NCBI RefSeq assembly: GCF_030143245.1
Contig: NZ_JARJNS010000002.1
Coordinates: forward strand, 310,001-374,000
Direction: 5' to 3'
DNA from: Rhabdaerophilum sp. SD176
GTDB taxonomy: Bacteria > Pseudomonadota > Alphaproteobacteria > Rhizobiales > Beijerinckiaceae
DNA: 64,000 nt
A program made the position numbers and the translations under genes. Positions 28,173 through 36,587 of the stretch are shown here, piece by piece; within the stretch, counting starts at the first letter, position 1; each line of letters opens with the position of its first letter. The notes under the pieces were generated by a model. It saw nothing but the letters and a program-made list of their open reading frames with translations, was not told the origin of the DNA and made no database searches.

Positions 28173-29144
28173 TCAGCGTCCGATCGGCCAGGGTGTCTCG
28201 GCGACCGGAGTCAGCGGGCCCTTGCCCTCCGAGAAGCTGATGATGTTGTCGACAACCAGCTGGCCCATCTTGTTCCGGGTGTAATGCGAGCCCGAGCCGA
28301 CATGCGGCAGCAGCACGACATTCTCCATGCCGAACAAGGCCTCGGGCACATGCGGCTCGTTCTCGAAGACATCGAGACCGGCGGCACCCAGCTTGCCGGA
28401 GGCGAGCAGTTCCACCATGGCCGGCTCATCGACAAGCGTGCCACGAGCGACATTGACCAGCGTTCCGGCAGGGCCAAGGGCTTCCATCACCGCGCGGCTG
28501 ACGATGCCCTTGGTGCCCGGGCCGCCCGGGGCGATGACCATCAGGATATCGACATCGCGCGCCATTTCGACCAGGTCGCCGTAATAGCGATAGGGGATGT
28601 CCGCCTTCGGATTGCGGCTGTGATAGGACAGGTTCAGCCCGAAAGCGGCGGCGCGCTGCGCGATGGCCGAGCCGATCCGGCCGAGGCCGAGGATACCCAT
28701 CTTCTTCTCGCGCAGCGAGGCTGTGAGGGGGAAGGGGCCTTCCTTGACCCAGCGTCCGTCACGGAGATAGCGATCGGCCTGCGGCAGGCGGCGGATCGTG
28801 GCGATCAGCAGGCCGAGGGCGAGGTCAGCGACCTCGTCGGTCAGGACATCCGGCGTGTTGGTGACGACAATGCCGTTCTGCCCGGCCCAGGCCGCATCGA
28901 CGCTGTCATAGCCGACGCCGAAATTGCCGACGATGCCGAGATTGGGAAAACGCTGCATCAGCGCCCCGTCGATCTTGCCATGGCCCGAACCGCCGACCAT
29001 GCCGCGGATCCTGTCGCGATGGCTGTCGAAGAAGGCTTCCTTGTCGGCAATCTCGTGCAGCTTGTGCACGGTAAAGCGCGCCTCAAGACCTTCCCGGATC
29101 AAGGCCATGACCGGGCCGGTCATCAGGATTTCAAAATCGGACAC
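28173..29144 (-). CDS. D-isomer-specific 2-hydroxyacid dehydrogenase
   Basis: 323 residues. NLGIVGNFGVGYDSVD, cofactor motif GLGRIGSAIAQRA, NVARGTLVDEPAM with the catalytic Arg, LDVFENEPHVPE with the Glu and LLPHVGSGSHYTR with the His are all present. Reduces 2-oxo acids such as glyoxylate, hydroxypyruvate or 2-oxogluconate with NAD(P)H. I start at GTG 29144 because AGGGAG lies 9 bases upstream; the open frame reaches 29222 without support. Convergent with the sugar-acid operon; glycolaldehyde or glyoxylate made there could be its substrate (inference). Confidence 0.9.
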   Translation of the reverse strand: MSDFEILMTGPVMALIREGLEARFTVHKLHEIADKEAFFDSHRDRIRGMVGGSGHGKIDGALMQRFPNLGIVGNFGVGYDSVDAAWAGQNGIVVTNTPDVLTDEVADLALGLLIATIRRLPQADRYLRDGRWVKEGPFPLTASLREKKMGILGLGRIGSAIAQRAAAFGLNLSYHSRNPKADIPYRYYGDLVEMARDVDILMVIAPGGPGTKGIVSRAVMEALGPAGTLVNVARGTLVDEPAMVELLASGKLGAAGLDVFENEPHVPEALFGMENVVLLPHVGSGSHYTRNKMGQLVVDNIISFSEGKGPLTPVAETPWPIGR

Positions 29145-29261
29145 CCGAATTCTCCCTTGAATGCTCTGTCCGCCTTTCATTCTGGCGGCGTTGGCTCCAC
29201 TAGAGCCTGACGGACAAGACAATTCAACCGGGCGCGGCAGGATTTCACCTTGCCGGAAGGA

Positions 29262-29753
29262 TTAGTCGGTGTCGTCCGCCTCGTCCTCGGCAAGGGCTTC
29301 GGCCTCCTGCTCGGGATCAAGCTGGTCACCCAGTTGCCGGGTGATGCGCCGCAGGGACTTGCGCAGCCGCTTGGCTTCCTTGCTGTCGAAGATATCGGAG
29401 ATCTCGCCCTCAAGCTGGAGCGTCGCGGCGTCGATCTTCTCGAGCTTGTCGATCCCGGCCTCGGTCAGCCGGACGCGGACGACACGGCCATCGGCCGATT
29501 TGGCGTCGCGTTCGACGAGGCCCTGCGCCGCCAGCCGGGCGATGGTTTTCGACGCCGTCGGCGGCCGAACATGCAGCGTGCGCGAAAGGTCGCCCATCGA
29601 CATGCCGTCACGATATTGTGCAAGGATCTGCAAGGCCTGTTCCTGGCCGGGGAAGAGGCCAATCTCGCCGAGCAGCGTCGCCATGCGCGTCCGGTGCAGC
29701 CGTGCCGCCAGGACAAGCTGGAACCCGATCGACTTGCGTCCAGGATGCTTCAT
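29262..29753 (-). CDS. MarR-family transcriptional regulator
   Basis: 163 residues. Winged helix (QALQILAQYRDGMSMGDLSRTLHVRPPTASKTIARLAAQGLVERDAKSADGRVVRVRLTEAG) with a MarR wing; the C-terminus is strongly acidic (EQEAEALAEDEADDTD). ATG 29753 follows GAGGGGGG by ~6 bases. Divergent from a copper-type P-ATPase gene with a CTCTGG-N7-CCAGAG dyad between. Metal or stress sensing is possible, but the protein has no Cys or His cluster that would mark a metal sensor. Confidence 0.88.
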   Translation of the reverse strand: MKHPGRKSIGFQLVLAARLHRTRMATLLGEIGLFPGQEQALQILAQYRDGMSMGDLSRTLHVRPPTASKTIARLAAQGLVERDAKSADGRVVRVRLTEAGIDKLEKIDAATLQLEGEISDIFDSKEAKRLRKSLRRITRQLGDQLDPEQEAEALAEDEADDTD

Positions 29754-29839
29754 GCCACGCCCCCCTCGGTCCGGTTCGCCCGTAACCTTTTCGAAGGCCT
29801 TGATCGAGCCCAAGGCCGTTGGCTTTCGTTTCTCCGATA

Positions 29840-29858
29840 CTCTGGCTAAATACCAGAG
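29840..29858. promoter_or_regulatory. Candidate operator between MarR gene and P-ATPase
   Basis: CTCTGG (29840-29845) and CCAGAG (29853-29858) form a perfect 6-bp dyad around the 7-base AT-rich centre CTAAATA. It lies 39 bases before the ATPase start and ~87 bases from the regulator start. Position suggests control of both genes by the MarR protein; no experiment or consensus supports it. Confidence 0.5.
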
Positions 29859-29896
29859 GATTTCCCATCCGATCGACACAATTCGATGACAGGACG

Positions 29897-32116
29897 ATGA
29901 CAAATCAGGCTTTTTCTCTTGATATCGGCGGAATGACCTGTGCTGCCTGTGCGCAACGCATCGAGCGGATGCTGGAGCGGGATGGTGGTTTTGCATCGAT
30001 TGCGGTCGATCTTGCCGCCGACCGCGTCGTTCTGGCGCCGAAGGAAACGCTGGCTATTGAAGAAGCGAGCCGGCGCGCTGTCTCGGCGATCGAGGCTGCC
30101 GGATACCGGGCTTTCTCAAGAGGCGGCTCGCTGGAGGAGCGGCGGCGCGCGCGGGCCCTTCGCGAAGCCGAGGCGCGGGCGGAGGCGCGCTGGCTTTTCC
30201 TCCGGGCAGCGGTTTCCCTGGCCGCCTTCCTGCCGTTCGGCATCGCCATGGTGGTGGAGACGCTGCAGGCAGACGGGCATCACTGGATTCCACCCTTCTG
30301 GCAGCTGGGCCTCGCCACGCTGGTGCAGACCTTCGGCGCATGGCCCTTCTACCGGCAGGCCTGGCATGCGGTGCGCGGGCGAACGGCAACCATGGATGTG
30401 CTGGTTGTCCTCGGCACAGGTGCGGCATTCCTGCTCAGCCTCTGGCACCTCTTCGACGGGTCAGCCGGGCATGGTGCGCCGCTCTATTTCGAGGGGAGCG
30501 TCGCGGTCATCGCCTTCGTGCTGGCCGGGAAGCTGGTGGAGCAGCGCGCCAAGCGTGAGGCCGGAGCAGCCCTCGGTGCGCTCGAGGCGCTGATTCCGGA
30601 ACAGGTGGAGATCCGGGATGGCGAGCTCTCCCGGGTGATTCCCCGGCGCGAGGTTCGCCAGGGCATGGTAATCCTGGTCCGGCCGGGCGGCATGTCGCCG
30701 GTCGATGGCGAGATTGTCGAGGGCGTGGCCTTCCTCGATGAATCCAGCCTGACCGGAGAGAGCCTGCCGATCCGGCGCGGACCCGGCGAACGGGTCCAGG
30801 CCGGCGCGGTCGTCAGCGGGGGCGCTCTCGCCTTGCGGGTCGAGGCCGTGGAGGACGAGACGCGGATTGCGCGGCTGGCCCGGCTGATCGAGGATGCAGG
30901 CTCCGGCGCTTCGGGGCGTGTGCCGCTGATCGACCTTGTCACGCGTATCTTCGTGCCGGCTGTGCTGGTCATCGCCGCTTCGGCCTTTGTGTTCTGGCTC
31001 CAGCAGGGGGTCGGGTTCGAGCGCGCCGCCATTATCGCCGCTTCCGTGCTGGTCGTGGCCTGCCCCTGCGCCCTTGGCCTTGCCACGCCGATCGCGCTGA
31101 TGGCCGGGCGCCGCGCCGGTGCGCGGCTGGGCCTGATCGTCGTCGATCAGGGCGCTTTCGATCCCGGAGCCCGGATCGATACCATCGCGTTCGACAAGAC
31201 CGGCACGCTGACCCGCGGGCAACCTGAATTGCTGGCTATCCATGCGAAGGGCGACTCCGATTCCGCGCTGGTGCTGGCTGCCGCATTGGCTGAACGTTCG
31301 GACCATCCGCTCGATCTTGCGCTGCGGAAGGCCGCCGATGCACGCCCGCTTGCGGTGCCGGCTGTCGAAGGCTGGCGGGCCGAAGCCGGCGGGGGCCTGA
31401 GCGGTTACATTAACGGCATGGAAATCCGGCTCGGCTCGCTGGCCTTTGTCCAGCAGGGGGGCACCGGCCGTTTCGACGCGTTGCTTGCCGCCATGCCGGA
31501 AGCGGACAGGGCGCAGCCGAACAGCTTCCTCGGCGTCGATGGCGAGGCGCGCGCGATCTTCGTGGCCGGGGATTCGATCCGCCCCGAATCAGGCGAGGCC
31601 ATCGCCACATTGCGGGCCGAGGGGCTGGAGACCGTGATGCTGTCGGGCGACCGGCAGGCCGTGGTCGACCGGGTTGCCGGTCAACTCGGGATCGATCTGG
31701 CGCTCGGCGGGATGAAGCCGGAGGACAAGCTTGGCTGGCTGCAGGCGCGGATCGGCGAGGGCAGGGTCATCGGTTTCGTTGGCGACGGGCTGAATGACGG
31801 ACCGGCGCTGCAGGCCGTTGCGGTGGGGTTCGCAATGGGAACCGGCACCGAAGTGGCCAAGGGCGCGGCCTCGGTCATTCTCGCCCGGCCGGATCCGCGG
31901 CTTGTCGGACGATTCGTGGCTCTGGCGCGGCGGGTGCGGCGCGGAATCGGCGAAAACCTGTTCCTCGCATTCGTTTTCAACGCGGTGGCGATTCCACTCG
32001 CGGTTCTCGGCCATCTCTCTCCGGCAATTGCCGGGGCCGCCATGGCCCTGTCCTCGATTTCGGTGGCGCTGAATGCCCTGCGGCTGGCCCGCTGGCGGCC
32101 TGTCGGAACCCGTTAA
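29897..32116 (+). CDS. Copper-type heavy-metal P1B-ATPase (CopA-like)
   Basis: 739 residues. One heavy-metal-associated domain with GGMTCAACAQ (CAAC at 15-18), actuator TGES (286-289), transmembrane CPC (389-391, the Cu+ signature), phosphorylation motif DKTGT (from 433) and GDGLND hinge (629-634). The His-Pro motif of the N-domain is SDHPL. It exports Cu+/Ag+ through the inner membrane. ATG 29897 keeps the HMA domain intact though the AGGA upstream is only 2 bases away; ATG 29819 would add 26 residues. Divergent from the MarR gene, not from a CueR gene as is more usual. Confidence 0.93.
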   Translation: MTNQAFSLDIGGMTCAACAQRIERMLERDGGFASIAVDLAADRVVLAPKETLAIEEASRRAVSAIEAAGYRAFSRGGSLEERRRARALREAEARAEARWLFLRAAVSLAAFLPFGIAMVVETLQADGHHWIPPFWQLGLATLVQTFGAWPFYRQAWHAVRGRTATMDVLVVLGTGAAFLLSLWHLFDGSAGHGAPLYFEGSVAVIAFVLAGKLVEQRAKREAGAALGALEALIPEQVEIRDGELSRVIPRREVRQGMVILVRPGGMSPVDGEIVEGVAFLDESSLTGESLPIRRGPGERVQAGAVVSGGALALRVEAVEDETRIARLARLIEDAGSGASGRVPLIDLVTRIFVPAVLVIAASAFVFWLQQGVGFERAAIIAASVLVVACPCALGLATPIALMAGRRAGARLGLIVVDQGAFDPGARIDTIAFDKTGTLTRGQPELLAIHAKGDSDSALVLAAALAERSDHPLDLALRKAADARPLAVPAVEGWRAEAGGGLSGYINGMEIRLGSLAFVQQGGTGRFDALLAAMPEADRAQPNSFLGVDGEARAIFVAGDSIRPESGEAIATLRAEGLETVMLSGDRQAVVDRVAGQLGIDLALGGMKPEDKLGWLQARIGEGRVIGFVGDGLNDGPALQAVAVGFAMGTGTEVAKGAASVILARPDPRLVGRFVALARRVRRGIGENLFLAFVFNAVAIPLAVLGHLSPAIAGAAMALSSISVALNALRLARWRPVGTR

Positions 32117-32159
32117 GCCTGGCGGAAAAATTTTCTCCGCAGGGTGCCGGTTTTTCTTG

Positions 32160-32400
32160 CATCGCCGGATCGATGGACCTATACAGCGCTTGCCCAATTT
32201 CGCACGTGCCTGTGGTTGCGTGCTGGTCGGCGGATCTCCGGACAAGAGGCCGGAAAAACGCCAGTCGTTGGGGACAGCGAGAAATCGCTGGTCCCTGAAG
32301 AACGGACCAGTAGCCGGAGGCGAACCGGCGGCCCCGCCCGAAGCGGGTGACGCAGCTCAAAGCAACGACGGAGCGGGCTTTTTTGGTCTCAGCCGGGTTC
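32160..32400 (+). ncRNA. Structured leader module with alternative hairpins and T-run (possible attenuator or sRNA)
   Basis: No credible reading frame here. GGGACAGCGA (32271-32280) pairs with TCGCT-G-GTCCC (32285-32295) around a GAAA loop. The same 3' strand can instead form a perfect 7-bp stem CTGGTCC (32288-32294) with GGACCAG (32304-32310), so the two exclude one another. GCCGG/CCGGC (32313-32317/32325-32329) follows. CCCGC (32333-32337) can pair with GCGGG at 32343-32347 or with GCGGG at 32373-32377; the second option ends just before six T (32379-32384), as in an intrinsic terminator. The 5' limit is uncertain. It could be a separate small RNA or the first part of the ornithine decarboxylase leader. 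Confidence 0.55.
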
Positions 32401-32513
32401 CAAGTCCGGCGAACTGAAGAGGCTTGTCCATCTTGCCGGGCGTGCGGTCGGGTACTCCCCTTCCAAACGATGGCTTCCTTGACGTGATGTCTGGCTTTGC
32501 GGCTGGCATTACC

Positions 32514-32670
32514 CATGGTCGTCCAACGGCGCAGCGTCACCGCCGTAACGGAACCGCCCAGGTTCCCGCACGGCACGGGACTCATCGGAATCGCTTGCCG
32601 CGTCTCCACCGTGCGGCATGCAGGGAAGATGCGTCCCAAGTGTCCATCGCCCATGCGGGAGAGTCCCGCA
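32514..32670 (+). ncRNA. Ornithine decarboxylase leader, downstream structured module (speF-class candidate)
   Basis: ACGGCG/CGCCGT (32526-32531/32541-32546), GGAACC/GGTTCC (32550-32555/32561-32566), a long-range CGCACGG/CCGTGCG (32567-32573/32609-32615) and GCGGGA/TCCCGC (32655-32660/32664-32669) are perfect stems in nested order. The last hairpin ends just before the AAGGGG ribosome-binding site of the decarboxylase gene. Ornithine decarboxylase genes of alphaproteobacteria are known to carry a conserved leader RNA called speF; position fits, but I cannot confirm the class by alignment. Confidence 0.6.
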
Positions 32671-32686
32671 AGAAGGGGATGCTGCC

Positions 32687-33820
32687 ATGACTGATCGCAT
32701 TCGCGAATTCCTCCGGACCCGCCGTGATGAAGGTCCGCGTCTCATCATCGATCTCGACGTCGTTCGGGACAATTACAACGCCTTTGCCGGCGCATTGCCG
32801 GATACGCGCGTGTTCTATGCCGTGAAGGCCAATCCGGCTCCGGAAATCCTCGAGCTGCTGACCAAGCTTGGCTCGTGCTTCGACACGGCCTCGATCGGCG
32901 AAATCGAGATGGTCCTGTCCGCGGGTGCCACGGCAGACCGGATCTCCTTCGGCAACACGATCAAGAAGGAGCGCGATATCGCCCGTGCCTATGAGCGTGG
33001 CGTGCGCCTCTTCGCCGTGGATTGCGAAGCGGAAGTCGAGAAGATCGCTCGCGCCGCTCCGGGTTCGAAGGTGTTCTGCCGGATCCTCTGCGATGGCGAG
33101 GGCGCCGAATGGCCGCTTTCGAAGAAATTCGGCTGCGTGCCGGAAATGGCGCCGCGCGTTCTCGAGCTGGCTCATCGCCTCGGCCTCGTGGCGCATGGTG
33201 TGTCGTTCCATGTCGGCTCGCAGCAGCGCAACCCGCTGATGTGGAATCGCGCGCTTGCCTCGGCGGCGTCGATCTTCCGCGAAATGGCGGAACGCGGCAT
33301 CGTGCTGTCGATGGTCAATCTCGGCGGTGGTTTCCCGACGAAGTATCTGAAGGACGTTCCGGCCGTGAAGGCCTACGGCCAGGCGATCTTCGCCGCGCTG
33401 CGGGCGCATTTCGGCAACCGCATCCCGGAAACGATCATCGAGCCGGGCCGCGGCATGGTGGGCAATGCCGGCATCATCGAGGCCGAGGTCGTTCTCGTCT
33501 CGAACAAGTCCGATGACCCCTCGGATCTCCGGTGGGTCTATCTGGATATCGGCAAGTTCCACGGGCTGGCCGAGACCATGGACGAGGCGATCCGTTATCC
33601 GATCCGCACCCCGCGGGATGGCGATGACCTCATTCCCTGCGTGCTCGCAGGACCGACCTGCGATTCGGCGGATGTGATGTACGAGAAGGAGCCGTATCTG
33701 CTGCCCTTCAGCCTCGAGATCGGCGACAAGGTGCTGATCGAGGGGACTGGCGCCTATACGACGACCTACTCGTCGCAGAACTTCAACGGCATGACCGGCC
33801 TTCGCCAGATCGTCATCTGA
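32687..33820 (+). CDS. Ornithine/lysine decarboxylase, alanine-racemase fold (type III PLP)
   Basis: 377 residues, fold type III. PLP lysine K48 in YAVKANP; CFDTASIGEIEMVL, GVSFHVGSQQ, NLGGGFPTKY (Gly loop for PLP phosphate), EPGRGMVGNAG and PTCDSADVMYE with the catalytic Cys/Asp are typical of eukaryote-like bacterial ornithine decarboxylases. Makes putrescine (or cadaverine). ATG 32687 has AAGGGG ~8 bases upstream. A 570-base untranslated region with strong folding precedes it. Homospermidine synthase two genes on uses putrescine, so the locus makes sym-homospermidine. Confidence 0.93.
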   Translation: MTDRIREFLRTRRDEGPRLIIDLDVVRDNYNAFAGALPDTRVFYAVKANPAPEILELLTKLGSCFDTASIGEIEMVLSAGATADRISFGNTIKKERDIARAYERGVRLFAVDCEAEVEKIARAAPGSKVFCRILCDGEGAEWPLSKKFGCVPEMAPRVLELAHRLGLVAHGVSFHVGSQQRNPLMWNRALASAASIFREMAERGIVLSMVNLGGGFPTKYLKDVPAVKAYGQAIFAALRAHFGNRIPETIIEPGRGMVGNAGIIEAEVVLVSNKSDDPSDLRWVYLDIGKFHGLAETMDEAIRYPIRTPRDGDDLIPCVLAGPTCDSADVMYEKEPYLLPFSLEIGDKVLIEGTGAYTTTYSSQNFNGMTGLRQIVI

Positions 33821-33925
33821 CCTTATTCCATCATCTCCCGTTCGGCGTGAGCGCGGTGTTTCTGCGCTCATGGTGCGAGGGTTCTCTCTTGAAATGGCGG
33901 AGCTTCCGCCAGGGAGGACCATCCC

Positions 33926-34465
33926 ATGGCCTTTATTGATACCGAGAAACTTTTCGACATTCCCGCCCGCGAGGCGCTTCTTGACCGTGCTTTCGGGCCG
34001 AATCGGCGCGCGAAAACCTGTGAACGCCTGCGCGAGGGGCGTCTGGCAGCCGACGGCCTGTCCTTCGTGGCACGGGCGGATGACCGCCTGATCGGTACCC
34101 TGCGCTTCTGGCATGTCCGTGCCGGCGGCCTGCCGGCGCTGATGCTTGGCCCGATCGCCGTCGATCCGCTCTTCCGCAGCATGGGCCTTGGCGCAGACAT
34201 GATCAGGCTTGGCCTCGATCGGGCCCGGCAGATCGGCCATCAGGCCGTGATCCTGGTGGGGGACGCGCCTTATTATCAGCGTTTCGGGTTCAGCCGCTCC
34301 CTCACGGAGGCGCTGGACATGCCCGGCCCGGTCGATCCGGCACGGTTCCTCGGGCTCGAGCTTGAGCCCGGCGCCCTTGCGGGAGCCAGGGGCCTTGTCC
34401 GCCCGACCGGTGCGATCCCGCTTGTTGCGGCGGAGCGCGCGGTTTCCCATCGACGGGCCGCCTGA
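33926..34465 (+). CDS. GNAT N-acetyltransferase (YhbS-like)
   Basis: 179 residues. LIGTLRFWHV, LMLGPIAVDPLFRSMGLGADMIRLGLDRARQIGHQAVILVGDAPYYQRFGFSRS holds the acetyl-CoA loop (RSMGLGADM) and the YYQRFGF motif of COG3153/YhbS-like proteins. Start has GGGAGG ~9 bases upstream. Lies between the decarboxylase and homospermidine synthase genes on the same strand, so it could acetylate a polyamine or a regulator of the pathway, but homologues occur here by linkage only and no substrate is established. Confidence 0.85.
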   Translation: MAFIDTEKLFDIPAREALLDRAFGPNRRAKTCERLREGRLAADGLSFVARADDRLIGTLRFWHVRAGGLPALMLGPIAVDPLFRSMGLGADMIRLGLDRARQIGHQAVILVGDAPYYQRFGFSRSLTEALDMPGPVDPARFLGLELEPGALAGARGLVRPTGAIPLVAAERAVSHRRAA

Positions 34466-34504
34466 CCGGCAGGCCGGCGTTTCAGCCCTTGACGAGGGCG
34501 TTCC

Positions 34505-34525
34505 CGCTCCGCATTAGGCGGAGCG
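34505..34525 (+). promoter_or_regulatory. Hairpin upstream of homospermidine synthase
   Basis: CGCTCCGC (34505-34512) and GCGGAGCG (34518-34525) form a perfect 8-bp stem with a 5-base loop in the 99-base gap between the GNAT and hss genes. Only a short broken pyrimidine run (TTCCTTTC) follows, so it may be a weak terminator or a leader element. Confidence 0.45.
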
Positions 34526-34564
34526 TTCCTTTCACTTGACCCTGTATCAGGAAAGACCGCGACC

Positions 34565-35998
34565 ATGACCGACTGGCCTGTCCACGGCACCATTTCCGGC
34601 CCGATCGTGATGATCGGTTTCGGCTCCATCGGGCGCGGCACGCTGCCGCTGATCGAGCGCCATTTCAAATTCGACCGATCCCGCTTCGTGGTGATCGATC
34701 CGGATGATTCCGACCGCCGCCTGCTGGACGAGCGCGGGATCACCTATATCCAGGCGGCGGTGACACGCGAGAATTACCGCGACATGCTCAAGCCGCTGCT
34801 GACCAAAGGCGAGGGCCAGGGCTTCTGCGTCAATCTCTCGGTCGATACCTCGTCGCTCGACATCATGGAATTCTGCCGCGAAATCGGTGTGCTCTACATC
34901 GATACCGTGGTCGAGCCGTGGCTGGGCTTCTACTGGGACAATTCCGGTGGCGCCGCCGCGCGCTCGAACTATGCCTTGCGTGAAACCGTACTGGCGGCGA
35001 AGCGCCGGAATCCCGGTGGCACGACAGCGGTTTCCTGCTGCGGCGCCAATCCGGGCATGGTCTCCTGGTTCGTGAAGCAGGCGCTGGTCAATGTTGCCTC
35101 GGATATGGGCCTTGATTTCGAGGAGCCGAAAACCCGCGAGGGTTGGGCAGCGCTGATGCACAAAGCCGGCGTCAAGGGCGTGCATATTGCCGAGCGCGAT
35201 ACGCAGCGCGCGAAGAACCCGAAGCCGGCAAATGTCTTCGTGAATACCTGGTCGGTCGAGGGGTTCCTGTCAGAGGGCATGCAGCCGGCGGAACTCGGCT
35301 GGGGCACGCACGAGAAGTGGATGCCCGAGAATGGCCGCACCCATGAGAGCGGCTGCGGCGCCGCGATCTACCTGCTCCAGCCGGGCGCGAATACCCGCGT
35401 CCGCAGCTGGTGCCCGACGCTCGGTGCGCAGTACGGCTTCCTCGTGACGCATAACGAGTCGATCTCGATCGCCGATTTCTTCACGCTGCGGGATGACGCC
35501 GGCAAGCCGATTTACCGTCCGACCTGCCATTATGCCTATCACCCGGCCAATGATGCTGTCCTCTCGCTGCATGAATTGTTCGGCAATGGCGGCACCATCC
35601 AGGAGCAGCACCATATTCTCGACGAGCACGAAATCGTCGACGGCATCGACGAACTCGGCGTGTTGCTGTTCGGGCATTCGCGCAATGCCTATTGGTATGG
35701 CTCGCAGCTTTCCGTCGAGGAGACGCGGCGCCTCGCGCCCTATCAGAATGCCACCGGGATGCAGGTGACCTCGGCCGTGCTGGCCGGCATGGTCTGGGCG
35801 CTGGAGAACCCGAATGCCGGGATCGTCGAGGCCGACGAGATGGATTACAAGCGCTGCCTCGAAGTGCAGTTCCCTTATCTCGGCCCGGTGCGCGGCTTCT
35901 ACACCGATTGGAAGCCGACCGACGGGCGCGAGAAGCTGTTCCCGGAGGATGTGGATTATTCCGATCCCTGGCAGTTCCGGAACATTCTCGTCCGGTAA
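34565..35998 (+). CDS. hss: Homospermidine synthase
   Basis: 477 residues, the usual size. NAD-binding motif MIGFGSIGRGTLPLI at the N-terminus (17-31), then VVIDPDD, TVVEPWLGFYWDN and SCCGANPGMVSWFVKQAL, GWGTHEKWMPENGRTHESGCGAAIYL and HNESISIADFF, all typical of bacterial Hss. It joins two putrescines, or putrescine and spermidine, with NAD+ to give sym-homospermidine, a common polyamine of alphaproteobacteria. AGGAAAG lies about 8 bases before ATG 34565. A strong terminator follows 2 bases after the stop. Confidence 0.96.
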   Translation: MTDWPVHGTISGPIVMIGFGSIGRGTLPLIERHFKFDRSRFVVIDPDDSDRRLLDERGITYIQAAVTRENYRDMLKPLLTKGEGQGFCVNLSVDTSSLDIMEFCREIGVLYIDTVVEPWLGFYWDNSGGAAARSNYALRETVLAAKRRNPGGTTAVSCCGANPGMVSWFVKQALVNVASDMGLDFEEPKTREGWAALMHKAGVKGVHIAERDTQRAKNPKPANVFVNTWSVEGFLSEGMQPAELGWGTHEKWMPENGRTHESGCGAAIYLLQPGANTRVRSWCPTLGAQYGFLVTHNESISIADFFTLRDDAGKPIYRPTCHYAYHPANDAVLSLHELFGNGGTIQEQHHILDEHEIVDGIDELGVLLFGHSRNAYWYGSQLSVEETRRLAPYQNATGMQVTSAVLAGMVWALENPNAGIVEADEMDYKRCLEVQFPYLGPVRGFYTDWKPTDGREKLFPEDVDYSDPWQFRNILVR

Positions 35999-36000
35999 CG

Positions 36001-36028
36001 AAAAGGCGGGCATCAGCCCGCCTTTTTT
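36001..36028. terminator. Bidirectional intrinsic terminator
   Basis: Stem AAAAGGCGGGC (36001-36011) with GCCCGCCTTTT (36016-36026), loop ATCA, then two more T. It lies between hss and the convergent GNAT gene and has A and T tracts on opposite sides, so it serves both. Confidence 0.9.
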
Positions 36029-36054
36029 GTGTCTTTGCCATCAAATGAGCTGGC

Positions 36055-36573
36055 TTATAAACGGAGCTGCATCATCAATTCGGTGATCGAGCGGCCATCC
36101 GGGAGGCGGAGATAATCCTCCTCCCGGCCATAGACCTCGAAGCCGAGCCGTTCGTAGGTCTGCCGTGCCGGCGCATTGTGCTCGCCGACCTGAAGCTTGA
36201 GCCAGGAAAAGCCGAGGCTGCGGGCCAGCTCGATCGCGTGGGAAAGCATGGCTTCAGAGATGCCTCGGCCCCGGCCCTCCGGCACGACATAGACCGACCA
36301 GACCTCGCATTTGTGGCAGGTCTTCACGCCGGTTGCGAGATGCGTCGGCAGGAAGACATGGCCGAGCAGGGCGCCGGTTTCCGGGTCGAAAGCGCCGATG
36401 ACATGGCCCGCCTCGATCCGTTCGATATAGGCCTCGAGCGGCAGATCCCAGTCCTTCGCTGTGGAGGTGAAAGCATCGGGATGGTCGGTCAGGCCGCGCA
36501 GGCGCACCGCCCGGAAGGCTGGGGCATCGGCCTTGCCCAGGCGGCGGATCGTGACAGGACGCACGCTTGCCAT
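36055..36573 (-). CDS. GNAT N-acetyltransferase
   Basis: 172 residues. Residues ~80-140 carry the GNAT core: CEVWSVYVVPEGRGRGISEAMLSHAIELARSLGFSWLKLQVGEHNAPARQTYERLGFEVYG, with the acetyl-CoA loop EGRGRGIS. ATG 36573 has GAGGAA ~6 bases upstream; GTG 36591 overlaps the upstream gene's stop and is less likely. Last gene of the minus-strand run that begins with the zinc importer; acceptor unknown. Confidence 0.88.
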   Translation of the reverse strand: MASVRPVTIRRLGKADAPAFRAVRLRGLTDHPDAFTSTAKDWDLPLEAYIERIEAGHVIGAFDPETGALLGHVFLPTHLATGVKTCHKCEVWSVYVVPEGRGRGISEAMLSHAIELARSLGFSWLKLQVGEHNAPARQTYERLGFEVYGREEDYLRLPDGRSITELMMQLRL

Positions 36574-36587
36574 GGATGTTTCCTCAC

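Noticed and set aside
32497-32694. Leader peptide gene in front of ornithine decarboxylase (ATG 32497 or 32515)
   Set aside because: No ribosome-binding site, unusual composition, overlaps perfect RNA stems and runs into the decarboxylase start.
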